Program-made: the position numbers and the translations under genes
Shown: positions 15,454 through 17,168 of the stretch, one piece after another
Layout: the number at the start of each line of letters is the position of its first letter
Numbering within the stretch: the stretch's first letter is position 1
The notes under the pieces: model-generated
What the model was told of the DNA's origin: nothing
What the model saw: the letters and a program-made list of their open reading frames with translations, nothing else
Databases searched by the model: none
DNA from: CAZWSC01 sp964636385
Lineage (GTDB): Bacteria > Eisenbacteria > RBG-16-71-46 > CAIMUX01
NCBI GenBank assembly: GCA_964636385.1
Contig: CAZWSC010000077.1
Span: 1 to 17,168 of the forward strand
DNA length: 17,168 bases
Direction of reading: 5' to 3'

Positions 15454-15669
15454 GTGAGACTCGATGCCGGCCAGATCGAGATCGTTGACCAGGCCATGGC
15501 CGAGGTGCTGCGTGCTAAGACACCCGCGGAGCGCCTTGCCATCGCATTCGGGATCTGGGAGTCGGTGCGCACCATGCTCCTCACCCAGCTGGCCGAACGT
15601 CACCCGGAGCGGAGCCCGGAGGAGATCCGGCGGGAGGTCGTAAGAAGGCTGTCCCATGGGACCATCTGA
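15454..15669 (+). CDS. Small helical protein paired with the NTase, pair 2
   Basis: 71 residues from a GTG start; no strong ribosome site is visible. It is predicted mostly helical: QIEIVDQAMAEVLRAKTPAERLAIAFGIWESVRTML in two overlapping stretches, then ERSPEEIRREVVRRLSHG. Proteins with the pattern 'vLr.KTPAERl.iaf.lw.s.r.ml...........P..s.eei.reVarRLshG' are, from memory, widespread uncharacterised proteins next to nucleotidyltransferases. It overlaps the NTase gene by 14 nt. It shares no obvious sequence with the 66-residue partner of pair 1, although both hold a PxERL turn between helices. The role is unknown; an antitoxin or regulator is one option given the promoter arrangement. Confidence 0.7.
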   Translation: MRLDAGQIEIVDQAMAEVLRAKTPAERLAIAFGIWESVRTMLLTQLAERHPERSPEEIRREVVRRLSHGTI

Positions 15670-16219
15670 GCTCCTGGAACGCGTGGTCGGGATCCTGGAA
15701 AGCCTGGGCATTCCTTACCTCGTCACGGGTTCAATCGCTGCCATGGCCTACGGCGAGCCCCGCTTCACCAACGACATCGACATCGTTGCCGGGATTACCG
15801 AGGAGCAGATCCCGCAGCTCGTTGCGGCTTTCTCCGGGGACGAGCACTACATCAGCGCGGAGATGATCGGAGAGGCCATACGGAGCCGGGGCCAGTTCAA
15901 CATCATCCACCCGGCATCCGGCCTGAAGATCGACGTGATGATCCGGCGCGACACTCCCTTCGACCAGAGCCGTTTTCAACGGATGCGCCGCATCCACCCT
16001 GATCCTTCATATGAGGCCAACTTCGCAGCTCCGGAAGACGTGGTCATCAAGAAGATGGAGTACTACGCAGAGGGGGGCTCCGAGAAGCATCTGCGCGACA
16101 TCACGGGAATGCTGCTGACAAGCCCGGACGAGATCGACCGCGGCTACATCGAGCGCTGGGCCGGAAACCTGGGGCTCTCGGAGATCTGGCAGGCGATCAC
16201 AAGTCGCCTCGAGACATGA
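15656..16219 (+). CDS. Nucleotidyltransferase-fold protein (AbiEii/DUF6036-like), pair 2
   Basis: 187 residues from ATG 15656, with AAGG seven nt upstream inside the preceding gene. The NTase motif is complete: YLVTGSIAAMAYG (Gly25-Ser26) and FTNDIDIVAG (Asp40, Asp42). A third acidic residue is likely in LKIDVMI (Asp at about 94), the usual third metal ligand. The C-terminal half (APEDVVIKKMEYYAEGGSEKHLRDITGML) has the K.E.Y..GG..KH..DI pattern common in AbiEii-like and DUF6036-like nucleotidyltransferases. All catalytic positions look intact, unlike the decayed AbiEii at 10977. It is coupled to the small gene by a 14-nt overlap. The target is unknown; tRNA or protein nucleotidylation is known for relatives but not shown here. 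Confidence 0.8.
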   Translation: MGPSELLERVVGILESLGIPYLVTGSIAAMAYGEPRFTNDIDIVAGITEEQIPQLVAAFSGDEHYISAEMIGEAIRSRGQFNIIHPASGLKIDVMIRRDTPFDQSRFQRMRRIHPDPSYEANFAAPEDVVIKKMEYYAEGGSEKHLRDITGMLLTSPDEIDRGYIERWAGNLGLSEIWQAITSRLET

Positions 16220-16281
16220 CACAACGACACACGGCGACGTACGGCAGCATCCTGCGGCGCCCGACGACCACCCCGCACCCC

Positions 16282-16782
16282 CTACCCGAAGGTCGCGAGG
16301 TACACCCCTCCCGCGCCGAGCAGTATCCCCAGAAGCCTGAACAGTGTGACCCGTTCCCCCAGGAAGACTGCGGCCAGCAGGAACACGAACAGATTGCTGG
16401 TCTGGTTAAGCGCCGACGCCACCGAGGCCATCGCGTACTTCATCCCGCCAAGCCATGTGATCAGGGCGAGGTAGTTGCCCAGCACGGCCCCGGGCACGAT
16501 GAACCGCCAGCCGCCGGCGTGGCTCAGGGATCCCAGTATCTCCCTCCGTCCCGGATGCAGTGCCAGCATCAGCAGCAGGACCGGTATCGCCGAAAGAAGG
16601 CGCATCTGCGTCACCCACAGGACCGGGGAGCGCTCCAGCAGCGGCTTCACCATCACCAGACTGGATGTCAGCGTGATCATGTAGAGAAGACTCAGGAGGA
16701 TCCCGAGGGCCAGTTGCCGCCGCGTGATCTCGCCGCGATCCTTCTCCAACCCCACCAGCATGACCGCGGTCACGATCAGCAC
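16282..16782 (-). CDS. EamA/DMT-family transporter, C-terminal half only (probably 5' truncated)
   Basis: About 166 residues from GTG 16782; ATG 16761 is another possible start. Neither has a ribosome site and both lie inside a membrane helix. The first segment (LTGVVLIVTAVMLVGL) looks like the last helix of an N-terminal EamA repeat. A complete C-terminal EamA domain follows, with about five helices ending FLGERVTLFRLLGILLGAGGVYLATFG, the classic GE(R/K).....G..LI..G ending. Normal members have two such repeats and about 290 residues. The missing half would fall inside the aldehyde dehydrogenase gene, whose stop is 8 nt upstream of this start. It is either a deletion relic or a rare single-repeat protein. 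The open frame continues upstream only as an out-of-frame reading of the dehydrogenase gene. Confidence 0.6.
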   Translation of the reverse strand: MLIVTAVMLVGLEKDRGEITRRQLALGILLSLLYMITLTSSLVMVKPLLERSPVLWVTQMRLLSAIPVLLLMLALHPGRREILGSLSHAGGWRFIVPGAVLGNYLALITWLGGMKYAMASVASALNQTSNLFVFLLAAVFLGERVTLFRLLGILLGAGGVYLATFG

Positions 16783-16790
16783 GACGCCGG

Positions 16791-17168
16791 TCAGCCGTGC
16801 GTATAGACGCTCAGCCCCTTCACATTCACGAACGCCATCAGGCCGTGGCGGCCCAGTTCGCGGCCGAGGCCGCTTTTCTTCACGCCGCCAAAGGGCATGC
16901 GCGGATCCGACTTCACGATCGAGTTGACGAAGACTGTCCCTGCCTCGATCCGCCTGGCCACGCGGATTCCGCGCCCGGGATCCGAAGTCCACACACTGCC
17001 GCCCAGGCCGAACTCGGTCTGGTTCGCCAGGGCGATCGCCTCCTCCTCGTCCTTGACGACCAGGATCGGCGCCACCGGGCCGAAGACCTCTTCCCGGGCG
17101 ATGCGCATCTCCGGGGTCACCCCTCCGATCACGGTTGGCTCGAGGAAGAACCCCTCGCGATCCATCCT
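16791..17168 (-). CDS. NAD(P)-dependent aldehyde dehydrogenase, succinate-semialdehyde type, 5' partial
   Basis: The last 125 codons are present; the gene enters from beyond the window end. Visible parts are FFLEPTVIGGV, the REEVFGPVAPILVV block, NQTEFGLGGSVWTSD and SDPRMPFGGVKKSGLGRELGRHGLMAFVN near the C-terminus. This last stretch is typical of GabD/Sad-type succinate-semialdehyde dehydrogenases. The catalytic Cys and Glu lie outside the window. The C-terminus (VKGLSVYTHG) looks complete. Succinate-semialdehyde oxidation feeds the TCA cycle from GABA or lysine-derived routes, but the exact aldehyde cannot be decided from this part. It is the third aldehyde dehydrogenase of the window. Confidence 0.88.
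   Translation of the reverse strand, partial: RMDREGFFLEPTVIGGVTPEMRIAREEVFGPVAPILVVKDEEEAIALANQTEFGLGGSVWTSDPGRGIRVARRIEAGTVFVNSIVKSDPRMPFGGVKKSGLGRELGRHGLMAFVNVKGLSVYTHG

Overview
The window is high-GC and gene-dense, and looks like bacterial chromosome. The best taxonomic clue is the exported protein at 1290-2870. It ends in a FlgD-like Ig/sorting domain of the 'NRPNPFHPST ... GVYIYRL ... K' type, which is common in Eisenbacteria, Krumholzibacteriota and related FCB-side candidate phyla. That placement is an inference from one domain. I saw no rRNA, tRNA, CRISPR array or insertion sequence.

Layout. (1) 3-2870, + strand: the 3' part of an AspT/YidE-type transporter with two TrkA_C domains, then a secreted PQQ-type beta-propeller protein. 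(2) 2933-5568, + strand: proline dehydrogenase and a DUF1338/HglS-type 2-oxoadipate dioxygenase/decarboxylase. (3) 5710-6388, - strand: a small helical protein overlapping a nucleotidyltransferase (NTase). (4) 6566-9741, - strand: an ALDH7-type 2-aminoadipate-semialdehyde dehydrogenase followed 2 nt later by 1-pyrroline-5-carboxylate dehydrogenase. (5) 9937-11860, - strand: AbiEi antitoxin, an AbiEii toxin reduced to an internally deleted remnant, and a terpenoid-cyclase-like alpha/alpha-toroid protein. (6) 12080-12928, + strand: a SpoIIE/RsbU-type phosphatase, convergent with and overlapping a membrane-anchored reductive-dehalogenase homologue (12849-14177, -). A TauE/SafE permease (14283-15053, -) lies upstream of the latter. 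(7) 15454-16219, + strand: a second small-protein/NTase pair behind a promoter-like element with an inverted repeat. (8) 16282-17168, - strand: half of an EamA transporter and the 3' end of a succinate-semialdehyde-type aldehyde dehydrogenase.

How the genes may work together. The core is an amino-acid catabolic locus on two convergent transcripts. Proline dehydrogenase and P5C dehydrogenase convert proline to glutamate. ALDH7 and HglS fit the chemically parallel lysine route (aminoadipate semialdehyde to 2-aminoadipate, then 2-oxoadipate to D-2-hydroxyglutarate). Each transcript carries one enzyme of each route. Around and between these genes sit three NTase-fold toxin-like modules, two of them small-ORF/NTase pairs and one a decayed AbiE system, so this core locus seems to have accumulated TA-like cassettes. 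The most unusual single gene is the reductive-dehalogenase homologue, whose N-terminus has three predicted membrane helices instead of a TAT signal.
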